DNA from: Aradus depressus | Taxonomy: Eukaryota; Arthropoda; Insecta; Hemiptera; Aradidae | Length of the DNA: 64,000 bases | Assembly: GCA_963662175.1 (NCBI GenBank) | Contig: OY759217.1 | Span: forward strand, 46,972,108-47,036,107 | Direction: 5' to 3' | Shown: one piece after another, positions 55,201-64,000 of the stretch | Layout of the letters: every line of letters begins with the position of its first letter | Numbering within the stretch: the stretch's first letter is position 1 | The notes under the pieces: generated by a model | What the model saw: the letters and a program-made list of their open reading frames with translations, nothing else | What the model was told of the DNA's origin: nothing | The model's database searches: none | Position numbers and translations under genes: made by a program

Positions 55201-58200
55201 AGCACTTTTAAGGGTTACAAGGCCTATCGTACTGTCTCTACGACTGCGCTACAGGTGCTGGCAGGAGCTCCGCCCATAGACTTGGTCTTGGACGGGGCTG
55301 TCGCGTCGAAGTTTTGTACACGCAATTTGCTTTGAGGAGCAGATATAAATGAACCCTTACGTCTAGCCCTGGAGGAAGAGATGCGCGGACAATCCAGACT
55401 AGAGCGTTGCAAGGACATTGTCCAGGAATGGATTGTGGAGAAATGGCAACAGCGGTGGTCACAATCATCGGACGGCCGAACGACCTATGCTTATTTTACC
55501 AATGTTCAGCCGATTTGTCGCCTCCTGGCGGAGAAAGAAGAAAGCACTATGACCCTGCGCCGGGGACGACTGCAGGCACGCCGGTGGTCGCCCCCAGCGT
55601 CCCACCGCTCTAGAGCCAGCGAGCGCCCCCTCCCCCTTTCATCCCGAACTCTCTCAGCGCGCCAAGGAAATTAAGGTGGGCTGGAGTGACCGCCGATCGT
55701 CGCAGATAGTCGGTGGCGGTCGCTCCTAGCCGACCACAGCAACTTAAAAATATTATTTGTTTTGTATTTTTTTTTTTTAATTACTAATAAAATTGTTTGC
55801 CCCTCATTTTCCCGACGATTCGGCGAGGGTATCGTGGCAAAAGTGCACTATGTAGACCATCGATAATTATTGATATTCCTATCAATAGTTCTCTACCACT
55901 GTCAATGCATAATGCGACTCATACTATAAAATTAAAAAATGTAAACCTGTACGACAGCAGTAATAAGAGCCAGATCATCTGTAGGCTTCCATCTGCCGAG
56001 GTCCTTGAGAGCTGCGTTAGACGGAGGCTTTGTCTTTCGGCACTTCTTTGAACTCCCTTTAGGTATAAATCTTCGTTTGTCAACAGGTGAGGGGATTCCA
56101 TAACCAGAACTGGTACCTTCATCTGAGAACATGACAAAACAATTTACTTACACTAAACTTGAATGATAATAGTTTATAGTTAAAGGAAAATAACCACATT
56201 TTCGACTTTATTCCAAAGCAGGAGGTCGGCAACATTTTTATACTAAAAAATTACATATGGTTCCTGAGTGCGGTCCGCAGGATGCATTCATTTTTCAAGC
56301 ATGGGCTGCAGATCGAAATAATATAACCCCTGCGAAGAGAAAATGTCATATATTGTATGCAGCCTCTTAACTTCTCTAGATTTTATATTCCTATATTATA
56401 TTTCGTATATAAACCTATCTATGAGAGCCGACCCCGGTTATAAAGCCTCTTTTTAAATTATAAAACTAAAGAGGTTTTCATTAACAAGGATCATATCAAG
56501 TGTAAGAAGTCAATTTCAAAGGAAATTGTCAACAAAAACACTTGAATTTCAGATATTTTCTACGCATTTTAACTCCTAAACAGTGAGTATTAGATAATAA
56601 TACAAGAACCCGTTTTTTGGAACAGATATTTTTTCTTCTGTCACGCTTTACAAAGATCAATTCATGTAAAAAAAGAGATGGGGCATTGTTCCCTCTTAAA
56701 GATACAGGCATCTCTTGAATTTACGCGGTAAATTCTCTCCCGAAAATAGCCAGTGTAAATCAAGGGCCAATTTTACATACCCTGAAGAATATTTTAGCAC
56801 TATTTTTTCATTCGATTTCAAACATTTTCCATCCAAAGATCAACAAGGTTGCTTGCGAACTATACTGGAGTAAATAGTTCTAAAATAAATAGATAAATAA
56901 TAAAAATATGAGGTATTAATTCTTAAAAAAGAAATGTTTCATTTGTAAAGGCAAATAAAACTAACAAAATTCATCAAAAAATATATTAGCCTATGTCCGA
57001 AAATAATAAAAAATTAAATATAAAAAGTCATGTTATAAAGTCTTGTGTCATTATTCTGTTTTAGGCTTATTGAAGAAAACAATAGTCTTGCATGTTGTGC
57101 AGCCTGTTTCAGTTCATATAGAAACATCCGGTAACTCAAAATTAGGGCCGCGCATGATCAAGGAAAGGTAAAAATCGACCGCGCAGTTCAAAACGCCCAA
57201 GTTCATGAGTTGCCTGTACATAACTTCCATACATTATGTAGAATATACATGTTTTATTCATCAATGCTTCATTAAAATTATATAGATAATGATTAATCCT
57301 TTATTTTGTGTGGGTCTATATTCGTTCATCTTTCCGACCAATTCGTGTACGATGAGAGCTCTAATGACTAAACTCCATTTTTAACTAAAATATAAAAATA
57401 GGAACAGATGATGGAAGTGGTAACACTAGTTGGAGGTTTCAAGTGAGCGTCATTCAAGAATCATTTCTTCTAATAGCAAACGCCTTTTGGCAGCAATGGG
57501 CTAATATTTCAAGGAGATAATTCAATAAAAACTAATATTGAACGTGAAATATTCCATGTAAAATATACTGAGGGATGACGAGTTAACTTCATTTTCTCTC
57601 TACTTTTCCGACACTGCTTCCCATCTTTAACATAACCGTTATTTTAGAAGAAAAATTTTGTGAACTTTAGTTTTTCGGTTCATCTTTACGAGATAAACAT
57701 CTAAACATTCACGGTTGTTAATAATAAATATTTATAATAACTACTATAACTAACAACTAAAAATTAAGGACGGTATAAACACATGACCCAAAAAAAAAAA
57801 ACTGTATCAAAACTCGTAGTTCTCTAATTAACTAAAAATAATTTTTGCAAATTTACAAGCGTATTATCCACACTTTAAGGTCGATGTATCTGTACATTTT
57901 ATACTACATTGCTGTCTCAATTCAACTAAAACTATAACAACTAAGATTTTATGGTTGTGAAGAACTAAATTGAACTTTATGACAGAATGATTCATTAGAT
58001 TGTAGATACTAATTACTTGAACTTTAGTTAGCTAGTACTAACTGAAAATACCTTTTGTTTAACTTCCATAAATAATTAAATAAATAAGAATTAGTGGGAG
58101 TAAGTTTAAGTTGTTACATTTTTGCACTCCGGTTTCCTCTGCCTAATTTTGAGTTAAGCTCAGTTTTTAGAGGTTGTTACGTGAATTTTATGGAAAAACA

Positions 58201-59434
58201 TTTTGAGTTGTTAAAGTATTTGTCTGCTTCCTCAAAAATAAAAATAAAATAAGTGCATGACATATGAGTATAATGAGTCAAACTGTATCAATGACAACTA
58301 CAAAAGGGTATCTTGTTCAGGGACTTGTGAATCTTAATACTAAAGTTCGGGTAGATACACTCATTACATCGACAGTTAATAGGCGATATCAGTTGAGATC
58401 TCATCCTCTGATCTCAATGGGAAGGGAAGAAACAAAGGTTTCACTGAAAATCGACTGCGTGCTCAAGATGTATTCACTTCCCAGATAAAAAAAAAAAAAA
58501 CTAAGGGCCTCGGCCGAGTTTCAAACCCATGATCTTGAGCTTAGTAAGCAAGCATCCTACCTCTGAGCTACGATGTGAGGTACTCCTTAAAAACCCCTAT
58601 CACAGATGAATAAATAAAATTATTAAAACATTATAAATAGTAAAACATAGTAGTCATGCTCCTGTCCACCAGAGCAACGAAAGAGCGTGTAGACAGTAGG
58701 CGATATGATCTCGTAGTTGAAAACGCCAGGGCATTACACTATATGTAACCATAAACTTTCGTGTCGATATACTAATTCTGTCGGGATTTATCCAGTTCAC
58801 AGACAAGGAAAAAATGTCTGGTATTGTCTCTGGAATCAGGTCGGAAAACATGAAATTCCGGAGAAAATTCAACATCGTATTTTTGACCGATCTATTTCGT
58901 ATAGTAGGGGGAGTAAAACAAAATACATATATATATATACTATATACATGATAACACAATATTATGAGATATCGCACTTCTACAATGGATTCCTCACTTT
59001 ACCCTAATAGAGTGGAGTGTATATTCATTTTTTAGTTGTTACATTTTAGCAGAGACAGCGATATAATGAACCTTTTAAAACTCTACATGAACATAAATAA
59101 AATCTTACAATAAGAACTAGAACCAGCTAGACGTGACTTATGATGAGGTTTCTTCATTATGGATTCAATATCTTTGTTTGATAAGCTATATTCAACGAGT
59201 TCATCATCGAATCTTCTCCTTTTTATAGACCTCGAGCTACTGTAAATTATTGAAAAGATAATATTAGAATATAACATTTAAAAAAAAAAATAAGGTTCAA
59301 ATACAGTTTACAACAAATAATCAATTAAAATGTATATAATACCTTCTTCGTTTATTTGAGTCAGACGTGCTCACTTCTATTGTTGGAGTCATGTGAAACT
59401 CTAAGTCATGATTAGATGTCGTAGGTATATCCAT
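46248..59434 (-). CDS. MCRS1: Microspherule protein 1
   Basis: Nine exons on the minus strand, in order 59434-59343, 59239-59109, 56122-55947, 54835-54617, 53904-53766, 52178-52055, 50435-50279, 47735-47520 and 46337-46248. GT/AG borders and phases fit throughout, giving 447 aa (human about 462). Conserved parts: RSIKRRRFDDELVEYSL, then the MCRS N-terminal domain with DLGRWKPTDDLALITAV, FSCKFTLQEIQQRWYSLLY and HWLLMKQYFLLDDQ; RTLEAEVGRWQVLVDAV; and a C-terminal FHA domain from about residue 345 (TIGRTTKDSSVDVDL, GPASKVSRQQGTI, NNGDFFIMNEG, FVFLINMDLI). MCRS1 works in chromatin/transcription complexes (NSL, INO80) and at centrosomes/spindle ends. Introns contain several transposons. Confidence 0.93.
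46803..47502 (+). mobile_element. Near-complete TACTTCCCC-family element
   Basis: It begins TACTTCCCCAGCACG and ends GGGGAAGTA, short inverted ends. It contains about four internal units of 110-130 bp, each with a TCGATACATTCATT-type motif. About 700 bp, no coding capacity. The best copy of the family. Its right end is about 11 bp from the donor site of an MCRS1 exon. Confidence 0.65.
47866..48761 (+). mobile_element. Internally deleted mariner with both inverted ends
   Basis: TA flanks both sides (47864-47865, 48762-48763). The ends are CGAGATGTGTTCAAAAAGTA and the complement of TTTTTTTGAACACACCTCG. Transposase remnants: the N-terminus DQRTCIKFCYKNGR near 48073, a jump past most of the DNA-binding domain and the first aspartate motif, then FLDFNGTVHHEFLPQGQ, HHDNAPAHT, and SPDMASYDFFLFPKIKRTL with the third aspartate, ending near 48707. 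Deletion and frameshift leave it inactive. It lies in an MCRS1 intron. Confidence 0.88.
48863..49165 (+). mobile_element. tRNA-derived SINE, plus orientation
   Basis: Starts GCGCCGGTAGCTCAGAGGTA (box A) with box B CACGGGTTCGAAACTC. The body CTTCGGGTAGGACGTTAAAC is slightly diverged, and the tail has GGTAGTAGGCGATAAG. It sits in an MCRS1 intron, antisense to the gene. Confidence 0.85.
49405..49756 (+). mobile_element. Short TACTTCCCC-family copy
   Basis: Left end GGCTATGTACTTCCCCAG, right end region ACCAATTACAAAACTTCTCC and GGTGAAGTA. It has fewer internal units than the copy at 46803. In the same MCRS1 intron. Confidence 0.6.
49757..50278. other. MCRS1 intron sequence, nothing recognised
   Basis: AT-rich sequence between a repeat and the exon at 50279; no gene or repeat family identified. 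Confidence 0.5.
50436..52054. other. MCRS1 intron with a possible LTR-like patch
   Basis: Around 51300-51480 the base composition becomes GC-rich. A TATATA motif (51388-51393) is followed about 80 bp later by AATAAAG (51468-51474), an arrangement like the promoter and polyadenylation signal of a solo LTR. Terminal TG/CA ends and target duplication could not be fixed. The rest is AT-rich. Confidence 0.35.
52375..53310 (-). mobile_element. Inverted TACTTCCCC-family copy interrupted by another fragment
   Basis: 52375-52480 (TTTATGTTTTCCGATC, then GTGAACACAATAACTCTCG) and 53085-53310 (AGCGAAATCGGTCGAAAAG, then GATTAATTCATACTGAGAGG) are parts of one inverted copy. The middle is occupied by unrelated sequence, including the cysteine-bearing fragment at 52656-52990. 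Confidence 0.5.
52656..52990 (+). pseudogene. Cysteine-containing transposon-like ORF fragment
   Basis: Reads GHYVEVSSKSDSKGKRQKV, then FVKPSCAHSQCQQFSQLDR, KIFDRF, a stop, and then in the same frame PEVKKLFLERFVQIGSTKRAR. The pattern C-x-x-x-x-C, F-S, R-x-x-I-F, K-x-x-F-L, K-R recurs in ORFs carried by dispersed arthropod repeats. Specific family not determined. Not part of MCRS1. Confidence 0.4.
53445..53713 (-). mobile_element. tRNA-derived SINE, minus orientation
   Basis: The tail starts at about TATAACTACGAGGTCATATC; the body has CATCCGAAGGATGGCATGC; the head has GTTTCGAACCCGC and the complement of box A, decayed. It is internally shortened near 53515. In an MCRS1 intron. Confidence 0.82.
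53941..54616. other. MCRS1 intron, T-rich sequence
   Basis: Long T runs and a poly(A) run at 54332-54350. No element boundaries or genes recognised. Confidence 0.5.
55173..55849 (+). pseudogene. Old R1-clade remnant in an MCRS1 intron
   Basis: Reads KAYRTVSTTALQVLAGAPP and RCKDIVQEWIVEKWQQRW, matching residues around 845-930 of the ORF2 at 6531, but with stops and a large deletion before the zinc motif. The 3' UTR resembles that of the intact copy (CCCGACGAT near the end). The flanks repeat ATGTAGACCATCGATAATTA with small differences (55142-55172 and 55849-55878), a target duplication of roughly 28-30 bp. Antisense to MCRS1. Confidence 0.75.
56123..59108. other. Long MCRS1 intron
   Basis: Mostly AT-rich with no recognised gene. 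Around 58440-58730 there are rearranged SINE pieces (CATGATCTTGAGCTTAGTAAG; CCACCAGAGCAACGAAAGAG). Around 58745-58915 there is a right-end fragment of the TACTTCCCC family (AAATTCCGGAGAAAATTCAAC). Confidence 0.55.
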
Positions 59435-61039
59435 TTTTGAGATTGAATAATACAATTAATAAAGATTACTTTAAAAAAAATAATACTACATACGATCTGA
59501 CTGTTTACAATTACGAATAAATGTTATGAACAGTGGTGACCATTACGTTACAGTTATTCATTGAGGTTCAAAAAATGGAGTACATGGACGGAGAAATTAG
59601 TTGGAAGAACAATTTAGTTATGAAACTAATACTTTCATAATACGATGTAAATTCTACCAAAACTTAACCTTTGCAAACAACACAAACAAAAAAAGTAGGA
59701 TTGGGGCATCGATAATGAAAGTCGATGGTTTGATATGGCTGGAATCGATGTCAGCAATTTAAAAAAAATATATATTTTATTTTCTTCTCATTAATTGACA
59801 ATTTTTGTACAATACACATTTAATTCGGCTAAAAGCAAAAAAAAAAAAGTACTGGACACTTGAATGAGGCAGCTGACCAACGTTAGTCCTCTTGAGTAAA
59901 AAGATATGTTTAAAGAATTAAAAATTAAATTATAGAAAACCTAACAATGACAATATATTTGAACTTTTATATTTTTGACTCGTTATATTTTTTTTCAATC
60001 CGTATCAATTAATAGTTGCTATCTTATCTTGTGTTTTATCCCTATGTAGTGAATATTTGCTTGCTCTAGATCTCGGAAAAAAAAGAAGATCTTTCAGTGC
60101 CGATCTACTTTGCCCCTGATCCGAAGAGGGGGGGGGGGGGGAACATCACGGGTGGTCATTCAATTATGCAATGATGTAGCTCTGGCTTATCTGATTTTCC
60201 TCAGGATTGCACTGAATAGTCCTTGTTGGAGGGTAGATTAAAAATAGTAAACAAATACCATATGCTATACTTGATAAACGTTACGTTATGAGTTCCAGTT
60301 TTAGGGTTTTTAGAGTATACGCAAATTGTATTCACAATTCTGATGACCCACCTGTTTCTTTGATCTCCGATGCAGATTGCAGGTCACTTAGTAACAGAAA
60401 ATGAGAAAAACAGATTATTTCAACTGAACGCAATTATAATGTGAGCAAATAAGTCAACAAGCTGATTCATGCGTAAGTTTCGGCGCAACCCAAAATCTAA
60501 ACGTGGTTCTGGACACGGACTCAATGAGAGCGGAAACTTACTTATGAGGCGGGGTGCAGTCTTAATGACTGAGGAGCCTCGAAAAAGCAAAAGCAGAAGT
60601 TAAAGATCCACCAAATAAGAATACTGCACGTTTTGAGGGAGAGCGGAAACTTCAGTGTGAATCGGTTGTAGCCTTATATTCTGTATAAGGAGATCTTAGG
60701 GCCCTAAAAAGAGCAAAAACTTAACGTAAGATAGTGCAAATAAACATTTCAAAGGTTTCGATAGAGAGCAGTTTATGTTTAAGTTTAGGTGTGACCTCTT
60801 TAACCTGTAAAAACACATTAATGGAGGAATGTCAGTAGAGGCTTCAACCAGATATTATGATAGTCAACCATAAGTAAAGATGAAAATTTGTTCTGGTTGG
60901 TACTAATATAGGACTAACAGTATGTACTTATATAGCAATCCGACAAGTCTTGAACAATCGATTGTCATTAGTCGACTAGTGAATTGTTTTTTGGTCTGTT
61001 TCTTAGTCTTTGAAGAATTTGCCAGGTTATGTTATTGAT
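59435..61039. promoter_or_regulatory. Divergent spacer between MCRS1 and mRpL47
   Basis: 1.6 kb between two start codons on opposite strands, so both promoters must lie here. A G run occurs at 60128-60141. A loose duplication of GAGAGCGGAAACTT occurs near 60528 and 60641. No TATA box or CpG island is evident by eye. Confidence 0.45.
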
Positions 61040-62566
61040 ATGAATTCTCGTCTTTTAAAATTTGGACCTAATTTAGTTAATACGTTTAAAAATATTTCCT
61101 TTGGGAATCATTATGTTCACAATGAATTACTATTACGAGTTACATACCCTTTGTTCAGGTAAATAATCGTACATCAAGTGAATGTTCCAAATTCTTATTG
61201 TATTCTAAATATCTGATATAAATTAAATTCTTTACAGGAAAATATTTAATAAATTTAAAATATTTTATTCCGTCTGTTGAAGGTTCACATCACATTCGTC
61301 CACTGCGCCGGCCAAAAATACGAGTAGGTTAATGGAGTTCTTTGATACAGAAGAAAATTGGGTTTTAAATGAAGTTCGAGTTGGTCGATCATGGAGGAAA
61401 GACGAGTTAAGGATAAAAAGCAATGAAGACTTACATAAACTCTGGTATGTTGATATATGACATAATATTTAATATGAAATATCCTGAAGATTTTTTTAAG
61501 TTTCTACAATAAATTACATTTTGACTATCCTATTAGAAAATATAATTATTTTTTAAAAATATGCGAAATAAATTTAACTTTTATTATATTTTTAAACTTG
61601 CACGTTCAATATTAGAGTATATTTCTAGGTTTGTCCTGCTCAAAGAGAGAAATATGCTTCTCACGATGCAACATGAGTACATTCAAAGATGCGAACTATT
61701 TCCATCCCCTGAAAGATTGGATAAGGTAATCTATATAGAAGAGAGAGAGAATGTATTTTAATACTAACAAAAATATCCCTCAACATATTAGACAAAAGTA
61801 TACGCCTGTTTTTTTTTTTGTTTTTTTTACATTACAATGAAAAAAAATATTAAGAACGTTACAAAACGGTATTCTCATTTCAGAATCACCTTCCATCAGA
61901 AATCTACTCAAAACATTCTATAAACATGAACCCCAGGACTCTTATTTAATATTTTTAAAAATTATGGTTTCAATGTGGGTTATTTGAAGAAGTGGGATGA
62001 AGAGAGATAACTATATTCTTGAGAAACCTAAATCTCAAATAGCCATAATGAAACTGAACGGAAAGAGTGCTCTATGAAAAATATGTCTACTATTTATTGA
62101 TTTGTGCGAAATTCCTATGCGATATTTTAAAAAATGTTACTAATTGGTCGTAATATTCGCCTGATGTTTTCCCAAATATATAATATTATTAATTCATCCT
62201 ATCAAGAGCTGTCATGCACAAAAAACATATTTTGGCATACGTTCATGCACATACAGACTCCACCTGAAAAACGTTTGTTTCGAAGTCGGGCTTTTGACAT
62301 ACATAGTGTCCAAAGAGATTAAAATCTCCTGTTCCAATTTTTTGGCTGATCGTATTCATTCTCCATTGTAACTTCGTTCCATGATTAATTCATTTTGTAA
62401 TGAAAAAAGCATAAATGTTAACATTTTTATATATCCAATGGGTTCTAGGTTAAGGAAAGCATGGTCAACCTGGAAGATGTGGTGAGAGAGAGGAACAAAG
62501 CTTATTACATTCTGGAGACAGGAGAGACGGGAGAGCGGCCGGGACGGGTCGTCAAGAACAGACTTG
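61040..62566 (+). CDS. mRpL47: Mitochondrial ribosomal protein L47 (uL29m), 5' part
   Basis: Four exons, 61040-61158, 61283-61444, 61629-61725 and 62449-62566, with GT/AG borders and continuous frame, give the first 165 residues. The ORF remains open at the last donor, so the 3' exon(s) lie beyond the window or were not recognised. The N-terminus is basic/hydrophobic and fits a mitochondrial targeting peptide. Diagnostic segments: [59 protein letters not shown], then [22 protein letters not shown]47 is the mitochondrial relative of bacterial L29, at the exit-tunnel side of the large subunit. Transcribed away from MCRS1. Confidence 0.9.
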
Positions 62567-64000
62567 GTAAATTATGAAATATTTACATCTCTTGTTACAG
62601 TGGTGATATAAATTATAAATACGCAGCGGAATGAAGCACTTTTATATTCCAAACAATGTTCTCATTTTAATTGTCTTAAAAAATATAATAGAAAAAGACA
62701 TATTAACAATATAGTTAGCTCAACTATTCATGCTTGCTTACTGAGCTCAAGATTGCGGCCCTTAGTTTATTGTATCTGGGGGGAGAGCACCTCGTCCTTT
62801 TTGTATTTATTATATTTTTCCTCCGATTTTAATCTGAAGTAGTAGGAAGAGAATGGGAACTTCGAGTCACGAATCACCATGCAATTTATGAAATTGTCCT
62901 TTCAGCAGCCGTTGACTGGTGATAGGATAAACCTACCACTGTCTTCGGTAAACTGTATTTTTCTTCTTCCTCAGATAAACTGCCATGGTTGCCATGGAGC
63001 ACAATCTATGAAAGTGATCTTCCATTGCGAAACAAAAACCTACTAGCTATTTTATTATTAGGAGGTTTTTTGTGAAGGAGGGGTGTAAAACTCAGAAAAT
63101 GCGTCGGAGCTCGTTCTCAGAAAAAATAAATTGGTCGAAAGTCGGACGGTGTTTTAGTCCGTGACTGTCGGTGGAATGAGAATAGGCGCCTTCTGAATAA
63201 AAGTCGGTCATGTGTACTAGGACTGACGAAAGAGCGCTAGGCGTTAGTAGTAGTATAGTAGTGGAGAGTAGATACGACCTCGACCATCTGCTCTTTTTTT
63301 TAAATACAAATATATGCCACTAAAAAGTTTTTTAACATCTGAGTCACATTGCGCTAAACTGGAATATTCACACAAATTAAAGATAATATTATTAAATTCT
63401 AACAAGATAATTTATAGGTGATATGCGTGAAATAATGATTATGCATTTAACCAATGGCATGAGAACTTTATTAAAATTACAATCTGAAGCTTTACCTACC
63501 TATAAAATAACTAAATGAATTACAAGTATAACATATATCAAATAGTGATAATGAATATTGTTATATGGAGTACAATTAATCACTAAATACATACATACTA
63601 ACTGGTTCTAAGACGTTAACAAAGGGCAGTAGTACAAATAAATTTGGTTATTCATACAAATGTTATTTTTGTGCCTCTATTTATTTTCAGTTTTCTATGC
63701 TATCAAGTGACCTGCTTTCTGAGTAGAAATTGAGATATTTGTTGCCTTCGGTTGGCACAGAAGTGTGATTATTGTCGATAAGGTGGATGGCGAAGGTGGA
63801 CCTTTTGCCTCCGTTCATTATTTAAGTCGTATGCTCTTTAATATTGTCTTTAAAACGACGACCAACAACACGATTAAACCAACACAAAAACGACTGCAAA
63901 AAAACATTCATATCGGACACAAAAAACATAGACAATTGCAGCTCACTTGTAAAACATCACATACAACAAGAACACTCTTTCGATTTTAACAACACAAATA
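62567..64000. other. mRpL47 intron or downstream sequence, no further exon recognised
   Basis: SINE scraps occur near 62725-62775 (TACTGAGCTCAAGATTGCGG) and 63200-63290 (GACGAAAGAGCGCTAGGCG). No segment with the expected C-terminal L47 sequence was found up to 64000. An open frame at 63765-63989 has no recognisable domain. Confidence 0.5.

Noticed and set aside
63765..63989. 74-codon ORF considered as the last mRpL47 exon
   Set aside because: Lacks the expected conserved C-terminal L47 residues and has no suitable acceptor phase.

Overview
This window is nuclear DNA from an arthropod, most likely an insect. Three spliced, conserved genes lie on the right: IFT46 (+), MCRS1 (-) and mRpL47 (+, running past the window edge). 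Two paralogous, spliced Group-7-allergen-like secreted protein genes (+) lie in the middle. The rest is dominated by transposable elements typical of insects: R1-clade and I-clade non-LTR retrotransposons, Helitrons, mariners, hAT-like and pogo-like MITEs, and a tRNA-derived SINE family. I cannot name the species. A hemipteran-like genome is only a guess from the repeat mix.

Layout. 1-13140 is a repeat nest. Two satellite arrays (1-1830 and 11202-13140) have units containing an inverted piece of the same SINE found elsewhere in the window. Between them is a 9.2 kb Helitron-like element (1984-11201) whose interior is G-rich tandem repeats plus a 66-bp minisatellite. A full-length R1-clade retrotransposon with two open ORFs (4688-9954) is inserted in the G-rich array and flanked by a 13-bp target duplication. 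A second, 680-bp Helitron (13201-13880) follows, and then a decayed I-clade retrotransposon with an RNase H domain (about 13881-19850). An empty-site copy at 12429/12430 confirms the Helitron boundaries.

20-37 kb holds the two Group-7-like genes (22134-24583 and 32154-34940), separated by MITEs and nested elements. The downstream copy has an extra phase-1 intron carrying a non-LTR fragment. 37-46 kb is IFT46 (7 coding exons, 320 aa). Its introns hold a pogo-type MITE, a recent 5'-truncated R1-clade insertion with an 852-codon open frame, and a SINE whose target duplication overlaps that of the retrotransposon. IFT46 and MCRS1 (9 exons, 447 aa) converge with only 414 bp between stop codons. 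MCRS1 and mRpL47 diverge from a 1.6 kb spacer.

The cellular genes have separate roles: ciliary transport (IFT46), chromatin/transcription with centrosome links (MCRS1), mitochondrial ribosome (mRpL47), and presumed extracellular lipid binding (Group-7-like pair). They are not an operon. I found no prokaryote-type system, no CRISPR array and no clearly new molecular machine. The most unusual structures are the Helitron/satellite/R1 nest, the SINE-derived satellite, and the periodic G-tract array. Splice sites were placed by eye with reading-phase checks across every junction, so positions may be off by a base or two.
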